64,000 nucleotides of DNA, from assembly GCA_040403495.1 (NCBI GenBank), contig JBBAKM010000004.1:62001-126000 (forward strand), read 5' to 3'. The stretch comes from JABMMZ01 sp040403495. Its GTDB lineage: Bacteria > Bacteroidota > Bacteroidia > NS11-12g > UBA955. The notes beneath the pieces were generated by a model. It did not search any database and was not told where the DNA came from. It saw nothing but the letters and a program-made list of their open reading frames with translations. Below are positions 34,317 through 42,713 of the stretch, in pieces; positions within the stretch are counted from its first letter, which is position 1; each line of letters begins with the position of its first letter. The position numbers and the translations under genes are program-made.

Positions 34317-35227
34317 AGTTTTTCAGCAATTCTTAATTTGGCAGAACGGGCTCTTTTATTAATCCCAATTTCCTCATCACTTGGAATAATTGGTTTTTTG
34401 GTTATGACTTTAAAAGGGGTGTTTTTGTTTCCGAAAAAATCTTTTGAAACCTCCCCATCTACATGGCCAGAATTGATAAAGTTTTTTACAATTCTATCTT
34501 CCAAAGAATGGTAACTCATTATCACCAATCGTCCACCGGGTTTTAAGCAATCTACCACGTTTTCAAGTAGAGTTTCCAAAGCACTCATTTCATCGTTTAC
34601 CGCTATTCTTAATGCTTGAAATACGGGAGATAAATACTTGCTTTCTTCTCTTGGTGGAATGCAGTTTTTAATAGCCGTTTTAAAATCCTGAATGGTTACA
34701 ATAGGGGTTTGTTTTCTGAAAGTGAGTATAGAGTGAACCAATTTATATGCATTTTTTATTTCGCCATATAAATTGAAAATTTTAAGAAGCTCTTGTTCAC
34801 TGTAATTCATTACAATGTGTGCTGCTGTTAATGGATTTTTTTGATCCATACGCATGTCCAACGGGCCTTCTAAGCGGTGAGCAAATCCTTTTTCACCTTC
34901 ATTTATTTGAAAAGAAGAAATGCCTAAGTCGCCCAAAATGCCATCAACAGGTGCTGCATTTAGATAAACTAAAAATTGTTTTAAATACTTAAAGTTGTGG
35001 TTGATGAAAACACAGCGCTCATCGTCAGGGATATTTTGAATGGCATCAGAATCTTGATCAAAAACATAAAGTTTGCCGTTTTCGTTCAATTGACTCAGAA
35101 TTGCTTTGCTGTGACCACCGCCGCCAAAAGTTAAGTCCACATAAGTGCCGTTGGGTTTAATCTGAAGTCCGTCTAGGCACTCCTTTAACATTACGGGAAT
35201 GTGATATGCCTCATTTGTTTTCACCAT
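34313..35227 (-). CDS. rsmH: 16S rRNA (cytosine-1402-N4) methyltransferase RsmH
   Basis: The methyltransferase has 304 residues. HIPVMLKECLDGL opens the protein, the SAM loop is VDLTFGGGGHSKAIL, and DGILGDLGISSFQ, RLEGPLDMRMD and IMSYHSLEDRIVK are RsmH signatures. It methylates C1402 of 16S rRNA. It overlaps the end of mraZ by 17 bases, in the usual mraZ-rsmH order. Confidence 0.97.
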   Translation of the reverse strand: MVKTNEAYHIPVMLKECLDGLQIKPNGTYVDLTFGGGGHSKAILSQLNENGKLYVFDQDSDAIQNIPDDERCVFINHNFKYLKQFLVYLNAAPVDGILGDLGISSFQINEGEKGFAHRLEGPLDMRMDQKNPLTAAHIVMNYSEQELLKIFNLYGEIKNAYKLVHSILTFRKQTPIVTIQDFKTAIKNCIPPREESKYLSPVFQALRIAVNDEMSALETLLENVVDCLKPGGRLVIMSYHSLEDRIVKNFINSGHVDGEVSKDFFGNKNTPFKVITKKPIIPSDEEIGINKRARSAKLRIAEKL

Positions 35228-35693
35228 TGTCCGTAGAATTGTTTAATTGTTGATTGCCCATTAATTCTTCAGCCATTTTAGAGAATTCTTCTTCGTCAAA
35301 CTTCAATTCTTCGTCGTAATGTTTCTTATCCCAAATTTCAATTTTGTGATTGTAACATGAAATAACAATATCGTCTTTCAGTGAAGCGTAGTCAATTAAA
35401 GAATTTGGGATATTTATTCTGCTATTGCTGTCAATTGATACAATGTTAGCACCATTGTTAAATTGACGAATGAATTTTCTCGCATTACGGTTGAAGTCAT
35501 TTAAAACATTCAACTTTTCTGTTTCCATATTCCAATCAACAGAAGTGTATAGAACCAAGCATTTTTCAAAGCCTCTGTTTATAACCATTGTTTTGGCATC
35601 TTTATCCTCAATTTGAGCGCGCAACTTTACAGGAAGAATGATTCTTCCTTTGTTGTCTATTTTACACTCAAATTCTCCTATAAATCTTGCCAT
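35211..35693 (-). CDS. mraZ: Transcriptional regulator MraZ
   Basis: The protein has 160 residues and two AbrB/SpoVT-like MraZ domains: the first carries FECKIDNKGRIILPVKLR, the second NIVSIDSNSRINIPNSL. MraZ forms rings that bind repeated sites upstream of its own gene and represses the division cluster. It is the first gene of the minus-strand operon, and three 10-bp-spaced repeats lie upstream. Confidence 0.95.
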   Translation of the reverse strand: MARFIGEFECKIDNKGRIILPVKLRAQIEDKDAKTMVINRGFEKCLVLYTSVDWNMETEKLNVLNDFNRNARKFIRQFNNGANIVSIDSNSRINIPNSLIDYASLKDDIVISCYNHKIEIWDKKHYDEELKFDEEEFSKMAEELMGNQQLNNSTDNGENK

Positions 35694-35736
35694 GAAATGG
35701 TTTTAATTAATTACTCGGTAAAAATAAATCTAAAAA

Positions 35737-35765
35737 CCCCACTTTCCTCCACTTTCCTCCACTTT
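35737..35765 (-). promoter_or_regulatory. MraZ operator: three 10-bp direct repeats
   Basis: On the minus strand the sequence reads AAAGTGGAGG twice, followed by AAAGTGGGG, starting 72 bases and ending 44 bases before the mraZ ATG. The 10-bp period with a GTGG core resembles MraZ boxes known from other bacteria (TGGGN repeats with 5-base spacers), which place successive sites on one face of the helix. A TAGATTTA sequence 3' of the repeats could be the -7 box. Confidence 0.75.
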
Positions 35766-36049
35766 GTTGATAAATATTTATAGCTTTGTATGTAATTAAT
35801 TGTAATTCAATTAATTAATATGTTTATTTTGCCTTGTTTTTGGGCGATAAAATATTGTTTTTAGGGGCTTATTTGGGGGTGTGGCCAAAAAAATGAACAG
35901 TCAAAAAAGTAAAATTTTGCTGAAACGCTTCGGAAGTGTGGTTTTTTTGGGTAGAAAGTTTAAGACACGAAAAGACAGTCTTTTTTTACTGAATTATTTT
36001 AGTAAAAAAGAGTTTGTAAACCTTAGAGAAATTATGGCTAAAGGTGCTA
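35766..36049. other. AT-rich intergenic region upstream of the mraZ operator
   Basis: Between the MraZ repeats and the convergent lipoprotein gene I see no reliable gene. A 60-codon frame with a GTG start (35881-36063) exists on the plus strand, but it overlaps the lipoprotein end and resembles no protein I recognise. The region holds ATTAATTA-rich sequence (35793-35820) that could act as an upstream element of the dcw promoter. Confidence 0.4.
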
Positions 36050-36598
36050 TTAAAGTTCTTTGAATGAACCTATAATACGGTCGAAATCGGGTTCGTATTT
36101 TTTGAAATCTTCTTTTAGTGTCCAAACGTAAACTTGGTAAAATCCGTTTTTACCTTCTAGTATGGCTTTTTTACCTTGGGAGTATGTTTTTTTGTCTCCA
36201 AGTTTAATTTCGGTTTCTATTTCCAGAATTTCACCCTTCATGCCATTTACTTTAATTTCTTTTTGAAGAAGTGTTTTTGTAGGTAATTCGGTTAAAGCAT
36301 CTTGATTGTTTTTTAATATCAATACATAGTCTTCCAATGACATATCTTCATAACCGTATTGACTTAAAGTGTCTTTATGTTCGTCTAACACCAAACAATA
36401 AAATTCTTTTTTGGGATTGCTATAGGACATACTTGCTTCGGAAGTGAGTGTGTTGTCGGGAGAAAGAAAGGAAGGGTATTCTACCGTATATTTATTTGAA
36501 GCTGTAAATGTTTTCCATTCTGTTTTTAGTTGATTACAAGCAGTTAATATTAAAATAGTTATTATTAGATAATAAAATGAGATTTTGTGCAACTTCAT
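36050..36598 (-). CDS. Lipoprotein of unknown function
   Basis: The protein has 182 residues, with a lipoprotein signal peptide ending LILTAC (Cys21). The mature part has short strands and an 'EWKTFTASNKYTVEYPSFL' start followed by a mixed alpha/beta region ending with DFDRIIGSFKEL. This pattern is seen in PsbP/DcrB-like envelope lipoproteins, but I would not name a family with confidence. It is a single gene, divergent from the small gene at 36674. Confidence 0.65.
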   Translation of the reverse strand: MKLHKISFYYLIITILILTACNQLKTEWKTFTASNKYTVEYPSFLSPDNTLTSEASMSYSNPKKEFYCLVLDEHKDTLSQYGYEDMSLEDYVLILKNNQDALTELPTKTLLQKEIKVNGMKGEILEIETEIKLGDKKTYSQGKKAILEGKNGFYQVYVWTLKEDFKKYEPDFDRIIGSFKEL

Positions 36599-36652
36599 CG
36601 ATAAATAAATTAAATTAATGCAATTTTACATCAATTAATCGGGTTTTTCTTT

Positions 36653-36660
36653 ATTTTTGT
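36653..36660 (+). promoter_or_regulatory. -7 box before the 103-residue gene
   Basis: TATTTTTG lies 13 bases before the ATG at 36674, giving a leader of about seven bases. Confidence 0.45.
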
Positions 36661-36673
36661 TTTACCTATTTTT

Positions 36674-36985
36674 ATGAAATCATTTGTACTATATGATTAT
36701 TTTGGATTGGAAGTTTATTTCCAAGGGGAATCCACATTGCCTATAACTGTATATGGTAAAAGAGGGAATTTAAAAGCTGTAAAAACTATTGTCCTCAAAG
36801 ACGGCTTGCTTGCTGGAATTAAAGACAGTAAAGTAGATAGTCCTTTAGATGATTCTGACCAGGAGTTGTTCAATCAATTGGTGGAACGCAATGTTACCGA
36901 AATAATTAAATCATGGATAGATATCTATGTTTATGGCATAAAAAAACAGCCTGAGCTTATTAAGCAAAGGCTGTCTTCTAATTAA
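36674..36985 (+). CDS. Conserved-looking 103-residue cytoplasmic protein, function unknown
   Basis: There is no signal peptide or membrane segment. The N-terminal half is beta-rich (FVLYDYFGLEVYFQGESTLPITVYGKRG) and the C-terminal half helical (ELFNQLVERNVTEIIKSW, then YGIKKQPELIKQRL). I do not recognise the family; DUF4160-like small proteins have a loosely similar layout. Its last 18 codons lie in a 77-bp direct repeat and also form the terminator hairpin for the gene on the opposite strand. The second repeat copy at 40401-40477 carries a detached copy of these codons. Confidence 0.7.
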   Translation: MKSFVLYDYFGLEVYFQGESTLPITVYGKRGNLKAVKTIVLKDGLLAGIKDSKVDSPLDDSDQELFNQLVERNVTEIIKSWIDIYVYGIKKQPELIKQRLSSN

Positions 36986-37006
36986 AGGTTTTTAAAAGTT
37001 TATTTT
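36930..37006. repeat. 77-bp direct repeat, left copy
   Basis: This copy is identical over 77 bases to 40401-40477. It spans the last 18 codons of the small plus-strand gene, the terminator hairpin, and the last four codons plus stop of the minus-strand receptor. Bases on either side differ between the two copies. The two copies bracket the receptor/lipoprotein pair. Confidence 0.95.
36940..36974 (-). terminator. Terminator of the second receptor gene
   Basis: Minus-strand ACAGCCT and AGGCTGT (36968-36974 with 36946-36952) form a 7-bp stem, with a smaller GCT/AGC stem inside, followed by seven T residues. The hairpin is embedded in the coding end of the convergent small gene. Confidence 0.8.
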
Positions 37007-39151
37007 GCAACTAAATGATGGTAGAACTGGCAATGAGTTTATAGGATTAATATTATTAAATTGAGATGAATTGTTTTTTATAAAAAGGATATTAAATAAT
37101 GATAAATTCCATTCACCAATTAATGACCCAATTTTAAAATTTTTGTTGCAAGAAATGTCAATTCTAAAATAATCATTTAGTCTATATTCATTCCTTAAAG
37201 AATATAATTTTGTGTTTTGAAATTCAATGGTAATTGGAACACCATTTTGATAAATAGCATTTAAACCCCATGACCATTTTTTACTTTTTGTATAATTTAG
37301 AACTAAGTTTGATACATGAGTCCTGTCAAAATTTGAAGGGAACCATGCGTTGTTATTAATTTGGGTATTTTTTCTCTCTGATCTAGATAATGTATATGAA
37401 AGATGACCATTAAATTTTCTAACTCTTTTTTCTAATAATACTTCAATCCCATAGGCTCTTGCCTCAACAATGAGTATATCAGAAAGGATGTTGATATTGT
37501 TATTTGTTGACGAACCGTCTTTTAAGTCTAGTGCATTTTCAAAAGATTTGTAATAAGATTCAATTTTAAAATCCATCCATTTTAATGTTTTATTCATACC
37601 CAAAGAATAGGAGTGGACTTGTTGGGGTTTAAAGGTTGAATTAGACATTATCCAATAATCATTAGGTATAAATATTCTTTTGTTGCCAATATAATGTTGA
37701 AATTGATTCGTTTTGTCATAAGATACATAAAACTTTGTTGATTTGAATTCTCTAGAAAAACTAAATCTAGGTTCAAAAAAGAAGTTGGTGTTTAAGTCAA
37801 TTAAGTTTTTGTAAAGGCCAATTCTAAGATTTGACATTAATGCGTATTTATTTTTAAAAACTTTTATTTTATTTTTGAATAACATTCCAAAATCAATTGA
37901 TTTTTCTGGGTCAGTTATATTTGTTATAATATTTGAATTAGTGTATTGAACACTTTGCTCAATTGTATGATAGTTTCCAAAAATTCCATAAGAAATAAAA
38001 TTACTTAAGTCTTTTACAATTTGGATTGTCGAGTTAGTAAATATTGAATTTGAATTTGGGTAAATATCAAACAGTGAAGTCTGATTGGTTTTGTATCGAG
38101 AATGACTAGCAGTGTAGCTAATAAAGTTGTTTTTTGCAGTGTTTGATGTATAACGTAATGAGTATGTTTGGTTGCCCCAATTGACTTTGCTTATTTTGAA
38201 GTCATTAGTGAAGTACTGATTGAGGTTAGATAGATTTATATAGTCAATGCTTTTGAATGAAGAAAAGTATACTTGTTTATTTGGGTTTATATTCCACTTT
38301 AATTTAAGATTTCCATCAAAAAAATAGTCATTTAGTAAAGAACGAGATTGCCTATTGATTAAAAAGCCAGGATAGGCATATCTAATATTGGCATAATAGC
38401 TCAATTTGTTTTTTACTATTGGTCCTTCAGATTTTATTTTAGATGTTAAAAAACCAATGCTAACAGAATGATTTAATTTGGTTAAGTTCCCGTCTCTTAA
38501 TTTTACATCTAAAACGCTAGAACCCCTTCCTCCGTATATAGAACTTATGTTAGATGTATGAATAGAAAAAGATTTGACAGCATCACCATCAAATGCACTA
38601 AAAAAACCATATAAATGGTTAATGTTAAAAATTGGGGCATCATCTAAATAAATTGCACATTGGTCTATGTTTCCACCTCTTACATATAGACCAGTGTTTG
38701 CCTCATAACTTGATAAAACCCCGGGCATTGTTTGAACTGCTTTAAAAACATCAAGCTCGCCCATTATGAAGGGGATTTTCTTGAAGTAATTCATGGAAAT
38801 TTCATGACTTCCAACTCTGTTTAATTTAAGTTTTGATTTTGATAATGTGTAACTTGATAATTCAAAACTTTTGCTATTTAACAATATTTGTTGATTTTGT
38901 TTGTTGATGTCAATTTTTTTAGTAGATTCTTCGTAATTTATGTGTTGAAATTTTAATGAAATATTTTTCTTTATTTTAATAGTGATATAACCGTAACTAT
39001 TAGTGTAACCAATAAAAGAATCATTTGCAAATACTGAAACATCAGAAATGAATTCATTTGTTGTGCTGTCAATGAAATACAATTGAATCCTTTTTTGACT
39101 GTATACTATGTTACTTCCTATTATAAGATATAATGTAATTAATAATTTCAA
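36992..39151 (-). CDS. TonB-dependent outer-membrane receptor (second locus)
   Basis: The receptor has 719 residues. A signal peptide (about 1-18, ending VYSQ) is followed by a carboxypeptidase-regulatory-like domain (about 20-95). The plug (about 110-225) has VQTMPGV, LYVRGGN, IYLDDAPIF and YGGRGSS, and the barrel ends with LPVLPSFSCKINF. It is a distant paralogue of the receptors at 2-4821 and has the same length and ending. It overlaps the start of its lipoprotein partner by four bases. The last four codons and stop lie in the 77-bp repeat, so these codons may have come from the target locus. The ligand is unknown. Confidence 0.9.
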   Translation of the reverse strand: MKLLITLYLIIGSNIVYSQKRIQLYFIDSTTNEFISDVSVFANDSFIGYTNSYGYITIKIKKNISLKFQHINYEESTKKIDINKQNQQILLNSKSFELSSYTLSKSKLKLNRVGSHEISMNYFKKIPFIMGELDVFKAVQTMPGVLSSYEANTGLYVRGGNIDQCAIYLDDAPIFNINHLYGFFSAFDGDAVKSFSIHTSNISSIYGGRGSSVLDVKLRDGNLTKLNHSVSIGFLTSKIKSEGPIVKNKLSYYANIRYAYPGFLINRQSRSLLNDYFFDGNLKLKWNINPNKQVYFSSFKSIDYINLSNLNQYFTNDFKISKVNWGNQTYSLRYTSNTAKNNFISYTASHSRYKTNQTSLFDIYPNSNSIFTNSTIQIVKDLSNFISYGIFGNYHTIEQSVQYTNSNIITNITDPEKSIDFGMLFKNKIKVFKNKYALMSNLRIGLYKNLIDLNTNFFFEPRFSFSREFKSTKFYVSYDKTNQFQHYIGNKRIFIPNDYWIMSNSTFKPQQVHSYSLGMNKTLKWMDFKIESYYKSFENALDLKDGSSTNNNINILSDILIVEARAYGIEVLLEKRVRKFNGHLSYTLSRSERKNTQINNNAWFPSNFDRTHVSNLVLNYTKSKKWSWGLNAIYQNGVPITIEFQNTKLYSLRNEYRLNDYFRIDISCNKNFKIGSLIGEWNLSLFNILFIKNNSSQFNNINPINSLPVLPSFSCKINF

Positions 39152-40317
39152 TCTATTGTAAAAGTATAATTTGTTCTTTTTGTTGGATTTAAATCAATAT
39201 TTAAGTTTTTAGTCTTTCTAGTTAGGATATTAGTCACATTGATATTAGAAATAGCTTTATTTTCTGATGTTAAAGTTGTGTTACAATTGTTAAAGAATTT
39301 TATAAAATAATTTTTTTGTAAGTACAAGTATTGATTATTCATATTAAACAATGAGGATGAAATTTTGAAGTTCGGATTTCCTAAAATGTTATTCCCTAAA
39401 TTGTCTATAAGTTTGATTGTTGTGATCGTATCACTTGGGTCATTAATTTTTATGTTATCAATTAATTTGTAGCTTGTACATATTAACTTTCCTTGAATTG
39501 TTTTATTACTATTCTCGATTATGTTTTTGGCTTGATAATGTATAAAAAACGGATTCCCTTTATTTGAATTATTATCAGCCATTGATTGGATATAACCTGC
39601 ATCTTCATTATTGCATTTATATAAACCATATCTGTAAATTTGATTATGCGGTAAGTACAAACATTCCTGATTATATGTTGAAAAATTTGTTATCGGAAGT
39701 CTTAATCCATTTGATAATTGATTGTTTGAGAATCCATTAATATTCAATTTATCATCCTTGGAAATTAATTCGGGTAGATTATTGAAGTCAAGACTACTAG
39801 TTCTCCCAGAAACCGAACTTCTTGTATTTTGGTAGAAAATATTGAAAGAAGAAAGAAAATAGTGGTTATCGGATTTGTCATTAAGTGAATTCAAATCAAT
39901 TTTAAACTCATTTTGATTTAAATAAGATACTTTGTGTGAAGTATGTATAGAATCTGGGATTACAGATTTTAAAATTATTGAATCGTTGGATTTAGTGATT
40001 TTACATACAATTTCAACCGATTTTGATGGCCTGAATTTAATGAAATCAAATTTAGATTCCAATATTTCTGAGTTTTTATCACTCATAATTGAAGATTTTA
40101 AATCAATTATAAAAAGTGTGTCATCGTATTTTAAATATGCAACAATCTCATTTTCTAATAAGTTTGTCCCAAATATTTTTATACCGGAAACATTTGTTTC
40201 CGTTGATAAATAACAAACACAAAATATCTTATTATTTATTAAATAATCATTTTTTAATTTAGTTTCTTTTGTGCAAGAAATTAGAAAGAGAGAGAATAAA
40301 AACAAGAATCTGTTCAT
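39148..40317 (-). CDS. DUF4249-like surface lipoprotein (second locus)
   Basis: The protein has 389 residues, with a lipoprotein signal peptide ending LFLISC (Cys15). The middle part (DSIILKSVIPDSI, then EFKIDLNSLNDKSDNHYF) follows the layout of DUF4249 proteins that pair with TonB-dependent receptors. The stop overlaps the receptor start by four bases, exactly as in the pair at 1490-4821. It is strongly AT-rich and rich in Asn, Ser and Lys. No catalytic motif is seen; a substrate-binding or surface-anchoring role is inferred from pairing. Confidence 0.65.
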   Translation of the reverse strand: MNRFLFLFSLFLISCTKETKLKNDYLINNKIFCVCYLSTETNVSGIKIFGTNLLENEIVAYLKYDDTLFIIDLKSSIMSDKNSEILESKFDFIKFRPSKSVEIVCKITKSNDSIILKSVIPDSIHTSHKVSYLNQNEFKIDLNSLNDKSDNHYFLSSFNIFYQNTRSSVSGRTSSLDFNNLPELISKDDKLNINGFSNNQLSNGLRLPITNFSTYNQECLYLPHNQIYRYGLYKCNNEDAGYIQSMADNNSNKGNPFFIHYQAKNIIENSNKTIQGKLICTSYKLIDNIKINDPSDTITTIKLIDNLGNNILGNPNFKISSSLFNMNNQYLYLQKNYFIKFFNNCNTTLTSENKAISNINVTNILTRKTKNLNIDLNPTKRTNYTFTID

Positions 40318-40400
40318 GAGTTTTAGTCTTTAATCACAATAATAATGATAATTTTTCTTTTTCAACCAAATATTAAGTTTTTTGGGTCTAAAAAAAGTAA

Positions 40401-40477
40401 TTTATGGCATAAAAAAACAGCCTGAGCTTATTAAGCAAAGGCTGTCTTCTAATTAAAGGTTTTTAAAAGTTTATTTT
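40401..40477. repeat. 77-bp direct repeat, right copy
   Basis: This copy is identical to 36930-37006. It holds a detached tail of the small gene (18 codons without a start), the terminator hairpin, and the stop plus last codon of the acyl-CoA dehydrogenase. It is the presumed original junction with the dehydrogenase gene. Confidence 0.95.
40411..40445 (-). terminator. Terminator of the acyl-CoA dehydrogenase
   Basis: The hairpin and seven-T run are the same as at 36940-36974. It is 26 bases past the dehydrogenase stop on the minus strand. Confidence 0.8.
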
Positions 40478-41613
40478 AAAATATCTCTCGAAATTACCAC
40501 TCTTTGTACTTCACTTGTACCTTCGTAAATTTGGGTAATTTTGGCATCTCTCATTAATCTTTCTACATGGTATTCTTTTACATAACCGTAACCGCCATGT
40601 ATTTGAACTGCTTCTGTAGTGGTTTTCATCGCTACTTCGCTGGCAAATAATTTAGCCATACTGCTTGCTCTGCCATAATCCATACCATTGTCTTTCAACC
40701 ATGCTGCTTTCAAGCAAAGTAGTCTAGCTGCTTCTATTTCTGTAGCCATGTCAGCCAATTTAAACTGAATAGCTTGGTGGTTTTTGATTTCTGTACCAAA
40801 TGCTTTTCTTTCTTTAGCATATTGTAATGCAAGCTCGTAAGCACCACTCGCAATTCCTAATGCTTGTGCAGCAATACCTATACGACCGCCTGTTAAGGTT
40901 TTCATCGCGAATTTGAAACCAAATCCATCTTCACCAATTCTATTTGCTTTTGGAACTTTTACATCAGTAAACATCAAAGAATGTGTATCACTTCCTCTGA
41001 TTCCCATTTTGTCTTCTTTTTTACCAACTACAAATCCTTCCATGCCTCTTTCAACAATGAAAGCATTGATCCCTTTGTGACCTGCTTCAACATTGGTTTG
41101 TGCTATTACTAAGTAGAAAGTTGCTGATTTACCATTGGTAATCCAGTTTTTAGTTCCGTTTAGTAAGTAATAATCGCCCATGTCAACTGCAGTGGTTCTT
41201 TGTGATGTGGCATCACTACCTGCTTCTGGCTCACTTAAACAAAAAGCACCGTGAACTTCGCCTTTTGCCAATGGAATTAAAAACTTTTGCTTTTGCTCTT
41301 CATTTCCGAATGTTTCTAAACCCCAACAAACCAAAGAATTGTTTACAGAAACTACAACCGAAGCTGAAGCGTCTATTTTGCTCAATTCTTCCATTGCTAA
41401 AACATAGCTGATAGTGTCCATGCCACTTCCGCCATATTTAGGGTCAACCATCATTCCCAAAAAACCTAGTTCTCCTAATTTTCTAATCTGAGCCTCAGGA
41501 AACTCTTGGTTGTTGTCTCTGTCAATTACGCCCGGTAACAATTCTGTTTGAGCGAAATCTCTAGCGGCTTGTTGTACCGCTATCTGTTCTTCTGATAAGT
41601 CAAAATGCATCAT
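40471..41613 (-). CDS. Short-chain-type acyl-CoA dehydrogenase
   Basis: The flavoenzyme has 380 residues and oxidises acyl-CoA to enoyl-CoA, passing electrons to electron-transfer flavoprotein. Family signatures are present: GAFCLSEPEAGSDA, then a WITNG flavin loop, and QIHGGYGYVKEYHVERLMRDA near the end. The catalytic glutamate is in IYEGTSEVQ (Glu364). The substrate is probably short- or medium-chain (butyryl-CoA dehydrogenase-like), but chain length is not readable with certainty. Its terminator and last codons are duplicated at 36930-37006. Confidence 0.93.
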   Translation of the reverse strand: MMHFDLSEEQIAVQQAARDFAQTELLPGVIDRDNNQEFPEAQIRKLGELGFLGMMVDPKYGGSGMDTISYVLAMEELSKIDASASVVVSVNNSLVCWGLETFGNEEQKQKFLIPLAKGEVHGAFCLSEPEAGSDATSQRTTAVDMGDYYLLNGTKNWITNGKSATFYLVIAQTNVEAGHKGINAFIVERGMEGFVVGKKEDKMGIRGSDTHSLMFTDVKVPKANRIGEDGFGFKFAMKTLTGGRIGIAAQALGIASGAYELALQYAKERKAFGTEIKNHQAIQFKLADMATEIEAARLLCLKAAWLKDNGMDYGRASSMAKLFASEVAMKTTTEAVQIHGGYGYVKEYHVERLMRDAKITQIYEGTSEVQRVVISRDILK

Positions 41614-41693
41614 TGGACTGCAAAAATAAGGGCTTTACTTTATTTATGAAACAGTTTATTAAAATTTCTTTGGTTATTGGTTTTAATTATAAA

Positions 41694-41701
41694 TAGCTTT
41701 G
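41694..41701 (+). promoter_or_regulatory. lplA -7 box
   Basis: TAGCTTTG lies 19 bases before the ATG at 41721. Confidence 0.45.
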
Positions 41702-41720
41702 TACCCTATTTTTTACTAAA

Positions 41721-42713
41721 ATGCTCATTATCAAAAATTACAATACCGACCCTTATTTTAATTTGGCTGCCGAAGAATATTTATTGAAACAGTTTGATGA
41801 CGATATTTTTACCCTTTGGCGTAATGACAATGCTATTATTGTAGGTAAACACCAAAATACTTTAGCAGAAATTAATGTAGATGTAGTCAATGAAAAAAAC
41901 ATTAAAGTAATCCGTCGACTCTCTGGTGGTGGTACTGTTTTTCATGATTTGGGGAATTTGAATTTTACTTTTATTACCAACGCTAAAAATAAAGATGAAA
42001 TCAAAATTGATTTTAAATTCTTTACAATGCCAATTATTGAGGTACTCAAAACTTTAGGAGTCAATGCCGAATTCAGCGGCCGAAACGACTTGTTGATTGA
42101 TGGAATGAAAATAAGTGGGAATGCAGAACATATTTACCATCAAAAGAAACGAACATTACACCACGGTACGCTTTTATACGCCAGCCAAATAGCAGATTTG
42201 TCTGCGGCACTCAAAGTGAATCCTCTGAAATTTGAAGACAAAGCAGTAAAATCGGTTAGAAGTAGAGTGACTAATATTAGCAGTCACATGCCATCTGCTC
42301 TAACGGTGGAAGCTTTCTACCAAAAAATAATTGAATTTATGGCTTCGCAATACAAGGATGTTCGCTTTTATGAATACACCGATGCTGATGTGGCGGCTAT
42401 TGAACAATTGGCAACTGAAAAATACAAAACTTGGGAATGGAATTTTGGTTATTCACCCAAATACACGTTCAAAAAAAGCAGTAAGTCGCCCGGAGGATTT
42501 ATTGAAGTTTATTTAATGGTTGAGAAAGGATACATTGAACAAGCAAGAATTCACGGTGATTTCTTTAATGCCAAAGAGGTTGAAGAGTTAGAACAATTAC
42601 TAATTGGAAGTCCTCACAACTCGGAATTTATTCGTCAAAAACTAAGTCAAGTAAATATTGAAGATTACATCACCGGAAGTACTATCGACCATTTTTTGGA
42701 AGCCTTATTTTAG
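41721..42713 (+). CDS. lplA: Lipoate-protein ligase A
   Basis: The 330-residue enzyme attaches lipoate to carrier domains using ATP. The family marks RRLSGGGTVFHDLGNLNF, GRNDLLIDGMKISGNAEH and HHGTLLY are intact, and a C-terminal accessory domain (about 245-330, from WEWNFGYSPKY) is present. A likely substrate, the glycine cleavage H protein, is encoded at 62560. The 3' end overlaps a convergent gene by nine bases. Confidence 0.94.
   Translation: MLIIKNYNTDPYFNLAAEEYLLKQFDDDIFTLWRNDNAIIVGKHQNTLAEINVDVVNEKNIKVIRRLSGGGTVFHDLGNLNFTFITNAKNKDEIKIDFKFFTMPIIEVLKTLGVNAEFSGRNDLLIDGMKISGNAEHIYHQKKRTLHHGTLLYASQIADLSAALKVNPLKFEDKAVKSVRSRVTNISSHMPSALTVEAFYQKIIEFMASQYKDVRFYEYTDADVAAIEQLATEKYKTWEWNFGYSPKYTFKKSSKSPGGFIEVYLMVEKGYIEQARIHGDFFNAKEVEELEQLLIGSPHNSEFIRQKLSQVNIEDYITGSTIDHFLEALF

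Noticed and set aside
35881..36063. 60-codon plus-strand frame with GTG start upstream of the mraZ operator
   Set aside because: It overlaps the end of the convergent lipoprotein gene, has no promoter or family resemblance, and its composition follows the AT-rich background.
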